From NCBI GenBank assembly GCA_016124845.1, contig WGMW01000005.1:1-64000 (forward strand): a stretch of 64,000 bases of DNA. Reading direction: 5' to 3'. Origin of the DNA: Flavobacteriales bacterium (GTDB lineage: Bacteria > Bacteroidota > Bacteroidia > UBA10329). Position numbers and translations under genes: made by a program. Positions 34,704 through 43,333 of this stretch are shown one piece after another (the first letter of the stretch is position 1; each line of letters begins with the position of its first letter). The notes under the pieces are model-generated. The model saw only the letters and a list, made by a program, of their open reading frames with translations, had not been told where the DNA came from and did no database searches.

Positions 34704-35363
34704 TTAGATATTGATGTACCGCATCAATTCGTCATAGCGGCCTTTAAGGTCTTCAAGATGCGTACTTTCTTGGAAATAGGCAATCACATCGTAATCATGT
34801 CGCGTAAGGCTTTGCACAATGGCGCTTACTTCCTCACGGTTCACCTTCAGCGTAAGCTCCAATTTTCCTGTTTCAGGACGCTCGAAAACGTAGCTGCTGA
34901 GGATCTTGGCATTGTTCGATTCGACCACATGCGCCACCTGCGCCAACGAATAATCGTTCTTGTTGAGGTTGAGAACAATGATGCCGCCAGGCTGGTTGAT
35001 CACGGCCAACTCATCGAACTTGGTGACCACATCGGCAAGGGTGATGCAGCCCAGATATTGCTCGTTGGCATCGAGCACGGCCACAACCGAAAGATCGGTG
35101 GCAGCCAATTTCCGTATCACGTAGTAGATGTGTTCCGATTCGAGCACGTACGCACGGTTGAACGCATCCTTGGAAGCAATAACGGTATCTTCCTTCTCAC
35201 CATCGAGAATGTTGTCTTCGCTGATAAGTCCGAGAAACTGATGTCCATCGACAACTGGTAAATGCGAAACCTTGAACTCATCCATCCATGCCAAGGCACG
35301 CGCCACCTCATCATTGGGTCTGAGTGGTGGGACGATCTTCGATATGAGTTCTCGTGCTAACAT
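34704..35363 (-). CDS. CBS-pair protein with ACT-like C-terminal region
   Basis: 219 residues. Two CBS domains lie in residues 1-125 (MLARELISKIVPPLRPNDEVARAL; VSHLPVVDGHQFLGLISEDNIL; VVAVLDANEQYLGCITLADV). An ACT-like sequence follows (GGIIVLNLNKNDYSLAQVAHVVESNNAKIL, then a beta-alpha-beta repeat to YDVIAYF). CBS pairs sense adenine nucleotides. First gene of the envelope cluster and divergent from pdxJ. The regulated target is unknown. Confidence 0.85.
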   Translation of the reverse strand: MLARELISKIVPPLRPNDEVARALAWMDEFKVSHLPVVDGHQFLGLISEDNILDGEKEDTVIASKDAFNRAYVLESEHIYYVIRKLAATDLSVVAVLDANEQYLGCITLADVVTKFDELAVINQPGGIIVLNLNKNDYSLAQVAHVVESNNAKILSSYVFERPETGKLELTLKVNREEVSAIVQSLTRHDYDVIAYFQESTHLEDLKGRYDELMRYINI

Positions 35364-35455
35364 TTGCTTGAGTTCGCTTGCAAAGTAAACGCAAAGTATT
35401 ACGGTTTTGTTATCCTTTGCGGCATTTGGTCAACATCAATTTGTTGGCCTAACTC

Positions 35456-35463
35456 TACTTTTG
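35456..35463 (+). promoter_or_regulatory. Candidate -7 box TACTTTTG for pdxJ
   Basis: Exact TAnnTTTG. A transcript starting about seven bases later would begin near 35470, which makes the ATG at 35489 a better start than 35474. A TTG at the ideal -33 spacing was not found. Confidence 0.4.
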
Positions 35464-35488
35464 GTGGCAATAAATGCAATTTCTTTCG

Positions 35489-36334
35489 ATGAAGGGCACC
35501 AAACTGAGCGTGAATATCAACAAGATCGCCACCTTGCGCAACAGCCGAGGCGGCACCAATCCGAGTGTGGTGGAAGCCGCCATCAAAGCGCAACGGTTCG
35601 GTGCTGATGGCATTACGGTCCATCCGCGACCAGACGAGCGGCACATCCGCTATCAGGACGTGTACGACCTGAAACCTGTCGTCCACACAGAGTTCAATAT
35701 TGAGGGTTACCCGAACGGGAAGTTTATGCAATTGGTGCTTGATGTGAAACCGACACAGGTAACGCTTGTTCCCGATCCGCCAGGCGCTCTGACCTCCAAC
35801 GCGGGTTGGGACACCATTAAAAACCGATCGTTCTTGCAAGACATCATCGCGCAGCTGACAGATGCTGGAATCCGTTCTTCCATTTTCATTGAGACAGATG
35901 CCCAAATGATCCGCGCAGCGAAAGAAACTGGAACCGACAGAATTGAACTCTACACAGAAAGTTATGCTGTTGGCTATCCTTCTGACCCAAAGTCAGCCAT
36001 TGCTCCATTTGTAGAAGCTGCCCAAGTTGCCAACGAGGTCGGCCTCGGTATCAATGCAGGACACGACCTGAGCTTGGAAAACCTCGCATACTTTGCAGCG
36101 AACATTCCGAACCTGTTGGAAGTTTCGATAGGACATGCGCTCATTTCCGATGCCATCTACTACGGGCTGAGCAACACGGTGAAAATGTATAAGAACTGCT
36201 TGAGCGTAACCTCCCCTAACCTCTCCTTTCCAGAAGGGGAACCGCCTCGCCAAACTGAGGTTGGGAACGCGCACCAACTCTCCCCCAGGAAAGGGGGAGT
36301 GGCCGAAGGCCGAGGGGGTCAATTCTCCAAATAA
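35489..36334 (+). CDS. pdxJ: Pyridoxine 5'-phosphate synthase with repeat-derived C-terminal extension
   Basis: 281 residues from ATG 35489 (an in-frame ATG lies at 35474). Condenses 1-deoxyxylulose-5-phosphate and 3-amino-1-phosphohydroxyacetone to pyridoxine phosphate in the cytoplasm. KLSVNINKIATLRN, HPRPDERHI, FIETD, ELYTESYA, INAGHDL and ISIGHAL-like segments are present and in order. The enzyme fold ends around residue 239 (VKMYKNCLS). The last ~42 residues (starting VTSPNLSFPEGEPPRQ) are translated from a palindromic DNA repeat and match nothing in the family, whose members are about 240 long. Confidence 0.92.
   Translation: MKGTKLSVNINKIATLRNSRGGTNPSVVEAAIKAQRFGADGITVHPRPDERHIRYQDVYDLKPVVHTEFNIEGYPNGKFMQLVLDVKPTQVTLVPDPPGALTSNAGWDTIKNRSFLQDIIAQLTDAGIRSSIFIETDAQMIRAAKETGTDRIELYTESYAVGYPSDPKSAIAPFVEAAQVANEVGLGINAGHDLSLENLAYFAANIPNLLEVSIGHALISDAIYYGLSNTVKMYKNCLSVTSPNLSFPEGEPPRQTEVGNAHQLSPRKGGVAEGRGGQFSK
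36207..36321. repeat. Compound palindromic repeat at the 3' end of pdxJ
   Basis: About 115 bp holding nested dyads: CCTC/GAGG (36245-36260), CTCCCCC/GGGGGAG (36279-36299) and GGCC-GAA-GGCC (36301-36311). It has the pyrimidine-rich then purine-rich character of dispersed intergenic repeats common in Bacteroidota. It lies inside the pdxJ reading frame and before the start of the next gene. Confidence 0.75.
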
Positions 36335-36359
36335 ATACTCGCATCTACAACCACAAGCC

Positions 36360-37127
36360 ATGCAATTGAATTTTAAGGATTACGGAGAAGGGAAACCGCT
36401 GGTGATCCTGCACGGGCTTTTTGGTTCGTTGGATAATTGGTTCTCGTTGGCCAAAGCGTTTGCCGACAGGCATCATGTTTACCTGGTGGATCAACGGAAC
36501 CACGGACAATCGCCTCATACTGACACGCACACATACGAGGAAATGGCAGACGACCTGTTCGAGTTCTTCCAGCAGCACGGATTGAAGGATGCCGTCCTGC
36601 TCGGGCATTCCATGGGCGGAAAAACAGCCATGACGTTTGCTGCCGACCATGCCGATCTGCTTGAAAAACTGGTGGTGGTTGACATGGGCGTGAAACAGTA
36701 TCCCGTGCATCACGACCTTATTATCCGCGCCATGCAGGCACTTGACGTTGAAAACATTTCATCGCGGAGCGAGGCCGAAGAAGAACTGAAAAACCTCTTG
36801 AACGAGCATGAAAGCGTGATCCAATTTCTACTGAAGAACATCTACCGAAAAAAAACGGATGATGGTTCTGCACATTACGCTTGGCGATTCAATTTGGATG
36901 TGCTGGCCAACGACATTGAAGAAATGGGGCTGCCCATTCTGAAGGGCTCGGAAGTGGAAACGCTTTTTCTATATGGAACACATTCGAAGTATGTGCAGGA
37001 AGCCGATAAACCAGAGATCCTATCCCTTTTTCCGAACACGATATTCAAACATCTGAACACGGGACATTGGGTACACGCAGAAGACCCGAAAGGGTTTGTG
37101 CATGCCGTTAAAGACTTCATAGATTGA
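36360..37127 (+). CDS. Alpha/beta-fold hydrolase (YbfF-like esterase)
   Basis: 255 residues from ATG 36360; a longer frame from 36261 would be translated from the repeat and is rejected. HGLFGS at 18-23 forms the oxyanion hole, GHSMGGK at 82-88 holds nucleophile Ser84, DQRNHGQS lies at 44-51, and His236 in TGHWVHAE is the catalytic histidine. Length and motif spacing match the YbfF/acyl-CoA esterase group. Substrate unknown. It follows pdxJ on the same strand, an arrangement common in the phylum. Confidence 0.88.
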   Translation: MQLNFKDYGEGKPLVILHGLFGSLDNWFSLAKAFADRHHVYLVDQRNHGQSPHTDTHTYEEMADDLFEFFQQHGLKDAVLLGHSMGGKTAMTFAADHADLLEKLVVVDMGVKQYPVHHDLIIRAMQALDVENISSRSEAEEELKNLLNEHESVIQFLLKNIYRKKTDDGSAHYAWRFNLDVLANDIEEMGLPILKGSEVETLFLYGTHSKYVQEADKPEILSLFPNTIFKHLNTGHWVHAEDPKGFVHAVKDFID

Positions 37128-37156
37128 AAAAACCGCTGCTCAATCTTGGGCAGCGG
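37127..37156 (-). terminator. Terminator between convergent genes
   Basis: Stem CCGCTGC (37133-37139) / GCAGCGG (37150-37156). On the minus strand it is followed by six T, so it ends the endonuclease operon. In the plus direction the hairpin is followed only by CTTTCTC, a weaker tail, so it may act both ways. Confidence 0.7.
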
Positions 37157-37209
37157 CTTTCTCAATCCTTAAATAAACTTACGTTCGGGCTTGATGCATC
37201 AAGCTCGAA

Positions 37210-39432
37210 CTACTGCAATACAACTTTCAACGCAGTTCTTCCATTTGCTACGCGCAAAATCACGTGGTAAACACCTGCATCCAAGCTGGTCAGATCGAAC
37301 ATTTCGCGTGAAACGCCCACGTTAAAATTTCGTGTTCTCGTAGCGACCGTTCTTCCTGTAATGTCCATCACATCAATGGAGAGTTGTTGCGCTTCTTTCA
37401 GATTAAGATTCAGCGCTGCAATGCCGTTGGTCGGGTTCGGTGAAATGGAGAAATCGCCTTCAAGCGCTTCCGCAATTCCCTCTGGTGTAACCGTGCAAGG
37501 TGTGGTCTGCTCTCCGATGTACGTGAAGTTCTCAAAATCGATGTAGCACACCCAGTTCACGCTATCAACAAACGGGTTTCTATCGCCCTGCTCACTTTCA
37601 ACGAAGTCGTTGCGGGCAATTTCCCACGCATCCGGTGGATCTTGCCAATGCCATTGCTTCAGCACATCCTGATCCTGCCCATACGAAATGAGGAAATCGA
37701 TCGGATTCGGGAATTCCCACGTTCCACCTGTGCCATTCCACTTGGCTGCCATGTAGAAAATGGCGCGAGCGGCATCTCCTTTGTGCTGATCGCGCGGCTC
37801 ATAAACCCGATTGCCGTTCGCATCATCACCATATTTGGCACCCATGAATGAACTGACCTCGTTGACAACCACACCCAGCGGGTAATTGCTACGCACCGCG
37901 TTGGCGCTGTTCTGATGTACCGGGAAAAGATTGTGCAGATCGGAGTATTCCATTCCCTGGTCGTCAGGATAGGTTGGCATCCAACTGTGGCACCAAGAGT
38001 GCTCGCGGCTCAAGACATCGAAGAAGAACGGACCCGTGTACAGATATTGGTAACCTGAGTAAACGCCCGTGATCACCGTCTGTCCGCCTGTTGTATCGCG
38101 TGAAGCGAATTTTTCCAGCATTACAGGCGCGTAATTGCTGTAGTAGATCTGGTTGTAATTCTGTCCGAGTTTGGTCTGAAGATCCGTGAGGAAAGTGGTC
38201 GCATTCGCATCAATGCCATCGTAATAATTGCCGACCATGGAGCCGCTGGAAGTGATGTTTCCGATCAACGGGGAAGCGGTCAGATAGTTCTCGTAACCAG
38301 AAGGGCCATTGACGGAGAAAGCAGCAAAATGATAGTCGGTTCCTGCCACCACATATTTTGGTCTGAAAGAACCTGCATCGCCCACATAAACCACCTGCGA
38401 ACCGTTGATGTAATCGCCTTTCACATACGTTTGGCCATCAACGGGAACATCGGGGACCGCGCTTCCAATGTTGCGCAGTACGATGTATTTCTCAGGAACA
38501 GAAGTAGCGTCATCAAACGATACATCGTACTTGTACGAAGTAACGTTGGTAAATGAAAAGTTGGTCGGCTGAGCAGTTGGCTCAGTTGCATAATCTCCCC
38601 CGATCCCGTAGAGATCGATCATGTAAGAGGTCTCATCTCCGTTCGCGTCATCGTTGGTGATGGTAAGTGTTGCGAAACGCGAACCCATCTGAGCTGTACT
38701 GAAATTGATGTCAACGTTCTGCGAAGCCTGTGCGCCTATCCCAAATGGAGCAGAAACCCCGGAAACCGTGAATTCCGAAGCATTCGGACCCGAAACCTGA
38801 ATGTCTGAAACATGAAGTGTGTCACCTCCAGCCAAATTCACATTCTCAATTGTAAATGTAGTAGTGGCCACATTTCCAATTATGTAGGTCGAGTTGTTCA
38901 CAACAGGAGTTCCCGCAACATTGATGGCGATCTCTTGCGCGGCTGTGGCCACTTGCGGCTCCAGATCGATCTCATCCAATGCAATGTTTCTGCCTGTCTG
39001 CTTATTGGTGAAATACCAACGGATGAAACGGCTTGCTGCGTTCGGCATATCCGTAAACTGCACGTAAGCATTCACCGTAGCATCAATATCAGACTGGTTC
39101 AGTACACGAAGGTCTGTCCACGTGTTCCCATCCACCGATTCCTGAATGGAGAACACGTCATTGGTGGCCGTTCCTTGTCCTTTGATGTAGTATGAAACGC
39201 TTCCGCACACATCACTGAAATTCACCAGCACATACTCATGGTCGCCATCCAATTTGCAGGCTGCGCCCGATTGTCCGTTCACGTACCGTGTGAGACCCGG
39301 ATTGTTGTCCAAGCTTTCCACCCAACCTGTGGGTGTAGGGTCATCAAAGTTCCATCCGGTGGGCAACACAGCCTGACCGAAAACTGTACCGACCAATAGA
39401 AGTCCGGCAGCGGTGGTTAAAATATTCTTCAT
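37210..39432 (-). CDS. Secreted endonuclease I-family protein with T9SS type A sorting domain
   Basis: 740 residues from ATG 39432, where the signal peptide MKNILTTAAGLLLVGTVFGQ begins. Domains in order: a discoidin-like beta sandwich (~30-150), an Ig-like choice-of-anchor region (~155-290, EIAINVAGTPVVNN ... FATLTITNDD), an Fn3-like segment (~300-400), and endonuclease I (~420-640) with REHSWCHSWMP, DLHNLFPVHQNSANAVRSNYP and YEPRDQHKGDAARAIFYMA. The end (FSISPNPTNGIAALNLNL ... GVYHVILRVANGRTALKVVLQ) is a T9SS sorting signal. Predicted to cut nucleic acid outside the cell. It starts 10 bp after the TonB receptor. Confidence 0.9.
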   Translation of the reverse strand: MKNILTTAAGLLLVGTVFGQAVLPTGWNFDDPTPTGWVESLDNNPGLTRYVNGQSGAACKLDGDHEYVLVNFSDVCGSVSYYIKGQGTATNDVFSIQESVDGNTWTDLRVLNQSDIDATVNAYVQFTDMPNAASRFIRWYFTNKQTGRNIALDEIDLEPQVATAAQEIAINVAGTPVVNNSTYIIGNVATTTFTIENVNLAGGDTLHVSDIQVSGPNASEFTVSGVSAPFGIGAQASQNVDINFSTAQMGSRFATLTITNDDANGDETSYMIDLYGIGGDYATEPTAQPTNFSFTNVTSYKYDVSFDDATSVPEKYIVLRNIGSAVPDVPVDGQTYVKGDYINGSQVVYVGDAGSFRPKYVVAGTDYHFAAFSVNGPSGYENYLTASPLIGNITSSGSMVGNYYDGIDANATTFLTDLQTKLGQNYNQIYYSNYAPVMLEKFASRDTTGGQTVITGVYSGYQYLYTGPFFFDVLSREHSWCHSWMPTYPDDQGMEYSDLHNLFPVHQNSANAVRSNYPLGVVVNEVSSFMGAKYGDDANGNRVYEPRDQHKGDAARAIFYMAAKWNGTGGTWEFPNPIDFLISYGQDQDVLKQWHWQDPPDAWEIARNDFVESEQGDRNPFVDSVNWVCYIDFENFTYIGEQTTPCTVTPEGIAEALEGDFSISPNPTNGIAALNLNLKEAQQLSIDVMDITGRTVATRTRNFNVGVSREMFDLTSLDAGVYHVILRVANGRTALKVVLQ

Positions 39433-39442
39433 GTTCATGTTT

Positions 39443-42202
39443 TTAAAATTTGACCCCGACCGTAGCCGTCCAGCGTCTTCCCTGCCCCATGAAAACCTGT
39501 GCCGAGGTGGCATCGAAATTCTGAGAACCGGAAACCGCATTGTTCTGCGCATCGGATATATAGATCGTATTGAGGACATTCAGCACGCTGGCGCGGATGA
39601 AAACATCCATTTTTTTGAGTTTGATGGTCCAGCCTGCATGCACATCGAACAAGTAATAGGCTGGCACTTTCCATGAATCCCGGCCTCGGTTATCGCCTTG
39701 AAGGTCCAACGGATTGAAATTAGAATAATAGTTTCCGAAATAAGTGATCTGACCTTTGATGTAGGCATCTTTTACAGGCTTGATCTTGATGCTTCCTGCC
39801 ACTTGAAACTGAGCCGCATCACCGATATGTACACCATCTGCATCTACATCAATGGAATCGACAGGATTGTTCGAGCCTTGCTGATAGAAATAAGCCAACG
39901 CCTTGCCTTTCCACCGCCAATCTCCGTACGAAACAAGCCCTTCCACATCGAAGAACCAAGGCGTTTTATAAACCGCGTCCACCTCAATTCCTTGGTGCAC
40001 GGAGCCAATATTCGGTACGTTGATGGTTGTCTGTGTTCCTCCAATGGAAACACTTGTACTCACAGGACGGTTTTCCCAAGTTGTTCTGTAGAGATTGATG
40101 TTGGCCGCCCAACGCGGGTATTTGATGGAATAACCCAACTCAACACCCCAAGTGACCATGGTTTTGATTCCCCGCACCAAGTTGAAGGAGGTTCCTGCAT
40201 ACACATCCGCGATATACGGAGGACGGAAGAACACCCCACCGTTAGCAAAGATGTTCATGTGGTCGGTGATGTTATAGTTGAGTCCCAACTTGGCCGTTCC
40301 GCCCTGAAATTGAACCCAATCGGTGGTAGCGGTGCGCGCCTCTTTGCTATTGGCCGTGTAGGTTTTTCCGTTGTAAACGATGGTGTCGTTAATGCCAAGC
40401 ACCTGGCGCATGGTGGTGTCGCTCAGCACAAGGTCGCGTTTACGGTACTGGTCCGATCTGCGATACCAGTTGTTGCCACCCGAAACGCTAACAAACCCGG
40501 AAAACTTCTTCTTCGAATATTCCACCTGCGCAAAAACACCGGCCGTGTAAACATTGGTGTTGGCACGATATCCGGCCACGTCTCCCACCCGCTTCACGTT
40601 ATCATTCGGGTCGAAAAGGCTGTTCTGCTGCGTAGTGGAATTGATCACCGCGTAATCGCCACCCAAAAGGTCGTAAGGCGTGCTGTAATGCTCTACCCAG
40701 AATGAGCGGAAATCGACACCGGCCGCCAGATCCCACGAATCATTGAACTTGTGGTCAACGGTGGAAAGCAGACCATACCAATAATGGTTATTCATGTTCG
40801 CCAGAATGTAATTCCGCGATTTGTACTGACTGGTATCGTTGACCTCCGTTGTATCATAAGGTGGTACAAAAACGGTTCCTGTAATATTCTCCTGATAAAG
40901 TCCTGAGAGGTCATACTGACCGTAAGGATCGAACAGTCCGCCATTTCCGCGCAGTTGAGTTCCACCTCCTTTTCCGAAAGAACCATAAAGAATGTTGGAA
41001 ACGGCCCATTTGTCCTTAGCCCAGAAATGCTTCAGGCTGAAAATCGGTTTGTGGTAAAAATTCTCCGCCACGCTCTGCAATTGAGATTGCGCATTTGGGT
41101 CGTATCGATTGCGAATCAGATTTCCCCATTGCTGATTGTAACGCAACCCATAGTTGCCAAAAAGCGGATAAGAGGTGACCGAGGCACTGTTCAGATCCAC
41201 ACCGATCTTCTCGGCATAAGCTCTATCGTAGAGAAATACAGGCTGCATATAACTGCGCTGACCGCGCGTTTGTGGCGCGCCCATTCCCGAAATGCTAAAG
41301 GTGTGGTTCCCGATCTGTTTCTGAATCTTCAGAAAATAGAAGTAGCGGCTTGCATAGGTTCCTTGCACCCAACCGTTCTGATGATCATAAGCAAAGGCAG
41401 CGGTCACACCCCAGCCTTTCTCCAAACGACCCGAATTGAAGCTCACATTCGTTCGGATCAGACCATTATTCCCAACCGTTGCGGAAATTTCGGTGGAACG
41501 CTTAGACGTGATTCCGGTAGTAAGAATATTCATACTTCCCCCAACAGAAGGAATGGCCAGTTTACTGGCGCCCAAACCACGTTGTACCTGAATACGCTGT
41601 GTCACACCATCCAACCCGAACCAGTTGCTCCAATATACCCAACCGCTTTCCATATCATTCATCGGCACACCATCTATCTGCACCGAAATGTTGCGCTGCG
41701 AGAAACCGCGAATGGTCACACGTGCATCACCCGCTCCACCACCTTGCTGCGTAGCGTAAACGCCTGGGGTGCTGTTGAGCAGCATAGGAAGCGGTTGAGA
41801 GGAAACTTCCTCCTTGATCTTGATCGGATCGATATTCGTGAATGCAACAGGTGTTTCCCTATCCAAGGCAATGTCGGCCACCACTTTCACCTCGTTCAAC
41901 GTCATGGTTGAAAGTGAGAAGTTCAGTTCCAACTGACCACCATTTGCCTTTACGGTTTTCGAAAAGCTCTCGTAACCGATGTAGGTGACCTGAATGGTGT
42001 ATTCTCCATTCGGGACATCAAAGGAATAGTTCCCGTCAAAATCCGTGACAACGCCTTTCCCCTCTCCATACACCACATTTGCAGAGATGAGTGGTTCGGC
42101 CGAATTCGCATCTTTCACCACACCGTAAATGCGCGTCTTCTGAGCGTAGGTCGAAACCACGACCAAGAAAGCCGATAAAAAGACTCCAAGAAACTTCCTC
42201 AT
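39443..42202 (-). CDS. TonB-dependent receptor with carboxypeptidase-regulatory N-terminus
   Basis: 919 residues: signal peptide (MRKFLGVFLSAFLVVVSTYAQ), regulatory-like domain ~22-105 (RIYGVVKDANSAEPLISANV, VTDFDGNYSFDVPNGEYTIQVTYIGY), plug ~120-235 (LLNSTPGVYATQQGG, VTIRGFSQRNISVQIDGVPM, SVGGSMNILTTG) and a large barrel to the C-terminus. No SusD partner is adjacent. It moves substrate across the outer membrane using TonB energy; the neighbouring secreted nuclease and lamin-tail protein suggest a nucleic-acid- or phosphate-related ligand. It starts 13 bp after the lamin-tail gene. Confidence 0.9.
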   Translation of the reverse strand: MRKFLGVFLSAFLVVVSTYAQKTRIYGVVKDANSAEPLISANVVYGEGKGVVTDFDGNYSFDVPNGEYTIQVTYIGYESFSKTVKANGGQLELNFSLSTMTLNEVKVVADIALDRETPVAFTNIDPIKIKEEVSSQPLPMLLNSTPGVYATQQGGGAGDARVTIRGFSQRNISVQIDGVPMNDMESGWVYWSNWFGLDGVTQRIQVQRGLGASKLAIPSVGGSMNILTTGITSKRSTEISATVGNNGLIRTNVSFNSGRLEKGWGVTAAFAYDHQNGWVQGTYASRYFYFLKIQKQIGNHTFSISGMGAPQTRGQRSYMQPVFLYDRAYAEKIGVDLNSASVTSYPLFGNYGLRYNQQWGNLIRNRYDPNAQSQLQSVAENFYHKPIFSLKHFWAKDKWAVSNILYGSFGKGGGTQLRGNGGLFDPYGQYDLSGLYQENITGTVFVPPYDTTEVNDTSQYKSRNYILANMNNHYWYGLLSTVDHKFNDSWDLAAGVDFRSFWVEHYSTPYDLLGGDYAVINSTTQQNSLFDPNDNVKRVGDVAGYRANTNVYTAGVFAQVEYSKKKFSGFVSVSGGNNWYRRSDQYRKRDLVLSDTTMRQVLGINDTIVYNGKTYTANSKEARTATTDWVQFQGGTAKLGLNYNITDHMNIFANGGVFFRPPYIADVYAGTSFNLVRGIKTMVTWGVELGYSIKYPRWAANINLYRTTWENRPVSTSVSIGGTQTTINVPNIGSVHQGIEVDAVYKTPWFFDVEGLVSYGDWRWKGKALAYFYQQGSNNPVDSIDVDADGVHIGDAAQFQVAGSIKIKPVKDAYIKGQITYFGNYYSNFNPLDLQGDNRGRDSWKVPAYYLFDVHAGWTIKLKKMDVFIRASVLNVLNTIYISDAQNNAVSGSQNFDATSAQVFMGQGRRWTATVGVKF

Positions 42203-42215
42203 GTACTGGAACGGC

Positions 42216-43130
42216 CTATTTTCCGAGCATCACCTTGCGCGAAAGCACAGCTCCATTACGAAGCGATACACGAACGATGTAAACGCCTGTTGAAAGGTGC
42301 TGAAGTTTGAGTTTGTGCGTAGTGGTATTCTTTCCGTTGAAGGAAACACGGTGAGATTCCTGTCCGAGAATGTTGTACACCTGAATCATGTTCAATTCCT
42401 GCGCAGCAGATACCATAAGGTCCTTATCTGCCGATGGATTCGGATATACATTGAATTTGTTCTGATCGACCTCGCTCACGCCCATTGTCTGGCAATCGCA
42501 CGTGTGCCATCCCAATTCCGTGAATGTGTCTTCTGGAAGGCTATCCCATTCTGTCTGTACCATGAACTCTAACGGGTTCGTGGTCACACCATGCAATACC
42601 GTATGTTTTCTGATCAATGTATGATTGGTTGTCCACCAAGTACCAGAAGTATCACTCCAAGCCGTTCCTGGATCTTCACCGATCTTTCCAATCAAGTCGA
42701 CAAGGGTTGTTCCATCGGCTTTAGTCAACGGAACCGCATCATCACCGTTAAAGTAGAATGGAGAATCAGACTGCACGTAGACCGGATTCACAAACGTATC
42801 GGCCACAGCCTGCAATGCCATATCAACCGGTGCTTCGAAACCTGTTCCGTTCGGGTCTCTTTTATCAACTACCACTACGTAAGTGCTGTACGGTTGAATC
42901 ATCCCGGCAAGACCAAGCAACATCGGTGTTCCAGCGCCATCACGGAAACGGCCCACTTTGTAGCCACTCAGGTCGATGGCAGCATCGGTAGGATTGTAAA
43001 TTTCAAGGGCTCGGTTGTTATAGGAACCGACCACGTATTCTGAAATGAAAAGGTCGGAACAATCCTGTGTTTGGGCATTGGCTCCAACGGCAAACATCGC
43101 TGAAGCAAGAATGAGTACAAGTTTTTTCAT
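42216..43130 (-). CDS. Lamin-tail-domain protein with T9SS type A sorting domain
   Basis: 304 residues from ATG 43130, which opens the signal peptide MKKLVLILASAMFAVGANAQ. Residues ~22-135 form a lamin-tail domain (DLFISEYVVGSYNNRALEIYNPTDAAIDLSGYKV, STYVVVVDKRD), often found beside extracellular nucleases. The C-terminal ~80 residues (FNVYPNPSADKDLMVSAAQE ... VYIVRVSLRNGAVLSRKVMLGK) are a T9SS sorting signal. First gene of the operon with the TonB receptor and endonuclease I. May bind DNA or tether the nuclease; this is inference. Confidence 0.85.
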   Translation of the reverse strand: MKKLVLILASAMFAVGANAQTQDCSDLFISEYVVGSYNNRALEIYNPTDAAIDLSGYKVGRFRDGAGTPMLLGLAGMIQPYSTYVVVVDKRDPNGTGFEAPVDMALQAVADTFVNPVYVQSDSPFYFNGDDAVPLTKADGTTLVDLIGKIGEDPGTAWSDTSGTWWTTNHTLIRKHTVLHGVTTNPLEFMVQTEWDSLPEDTFTELGWHTCDCQTMGVSEVDQNKFNVYPNPSADKDLMVSAAQELNMIQVYNILGQESHRVSFNGKNTTTHKLKLQHLSTGVYIVRVSLRNGAVLSRKVMLGK

Positions 43131-43152
43131 GTTGTAGGTGCTGAATTTTCGG

Positions 43153-43184
43153 CAAATGTAGGCCTTCCATTTAGCCCCTCCCAA
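43153..43184 (-). promoter_or_regulatory. Promoter TTG-N21-TACATTTG of the lamin-tail/TonB/endonuclease operon
   Basis: Minus strand: TTG (43184-43182), 21 bases, then TACATTTG (43160-43153), a full match to TAnnTTTG. The predicted transcript starts near 43146, about 15 bases before the ATG at 43130. Confidence 0.6.
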
Positions 43185-43333
43185 TCAACAAAATGTGGTA
43201 ACCCATTTTTAACGATTCCTTCAAAATGACCCACACCGCAAGCAATATTAGACTGTTAGAAACGTAAGAATGTCCTGATCTTTTGTTTGCATCATGTTGA
43301 TAGATCTCTTTATTTCGAATAAAACCTGCGGAA

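Noticed and set aside
39698-40705. Long plus-strand frame antisense to the TonB receptor
   Set aside because: It is a reverse-strand shadow of a well-supported gene and shows no domain. The same holds for frames at 40955-41911, 33936-34664, 29084-29722, 50642-51436 and 51479-52297.
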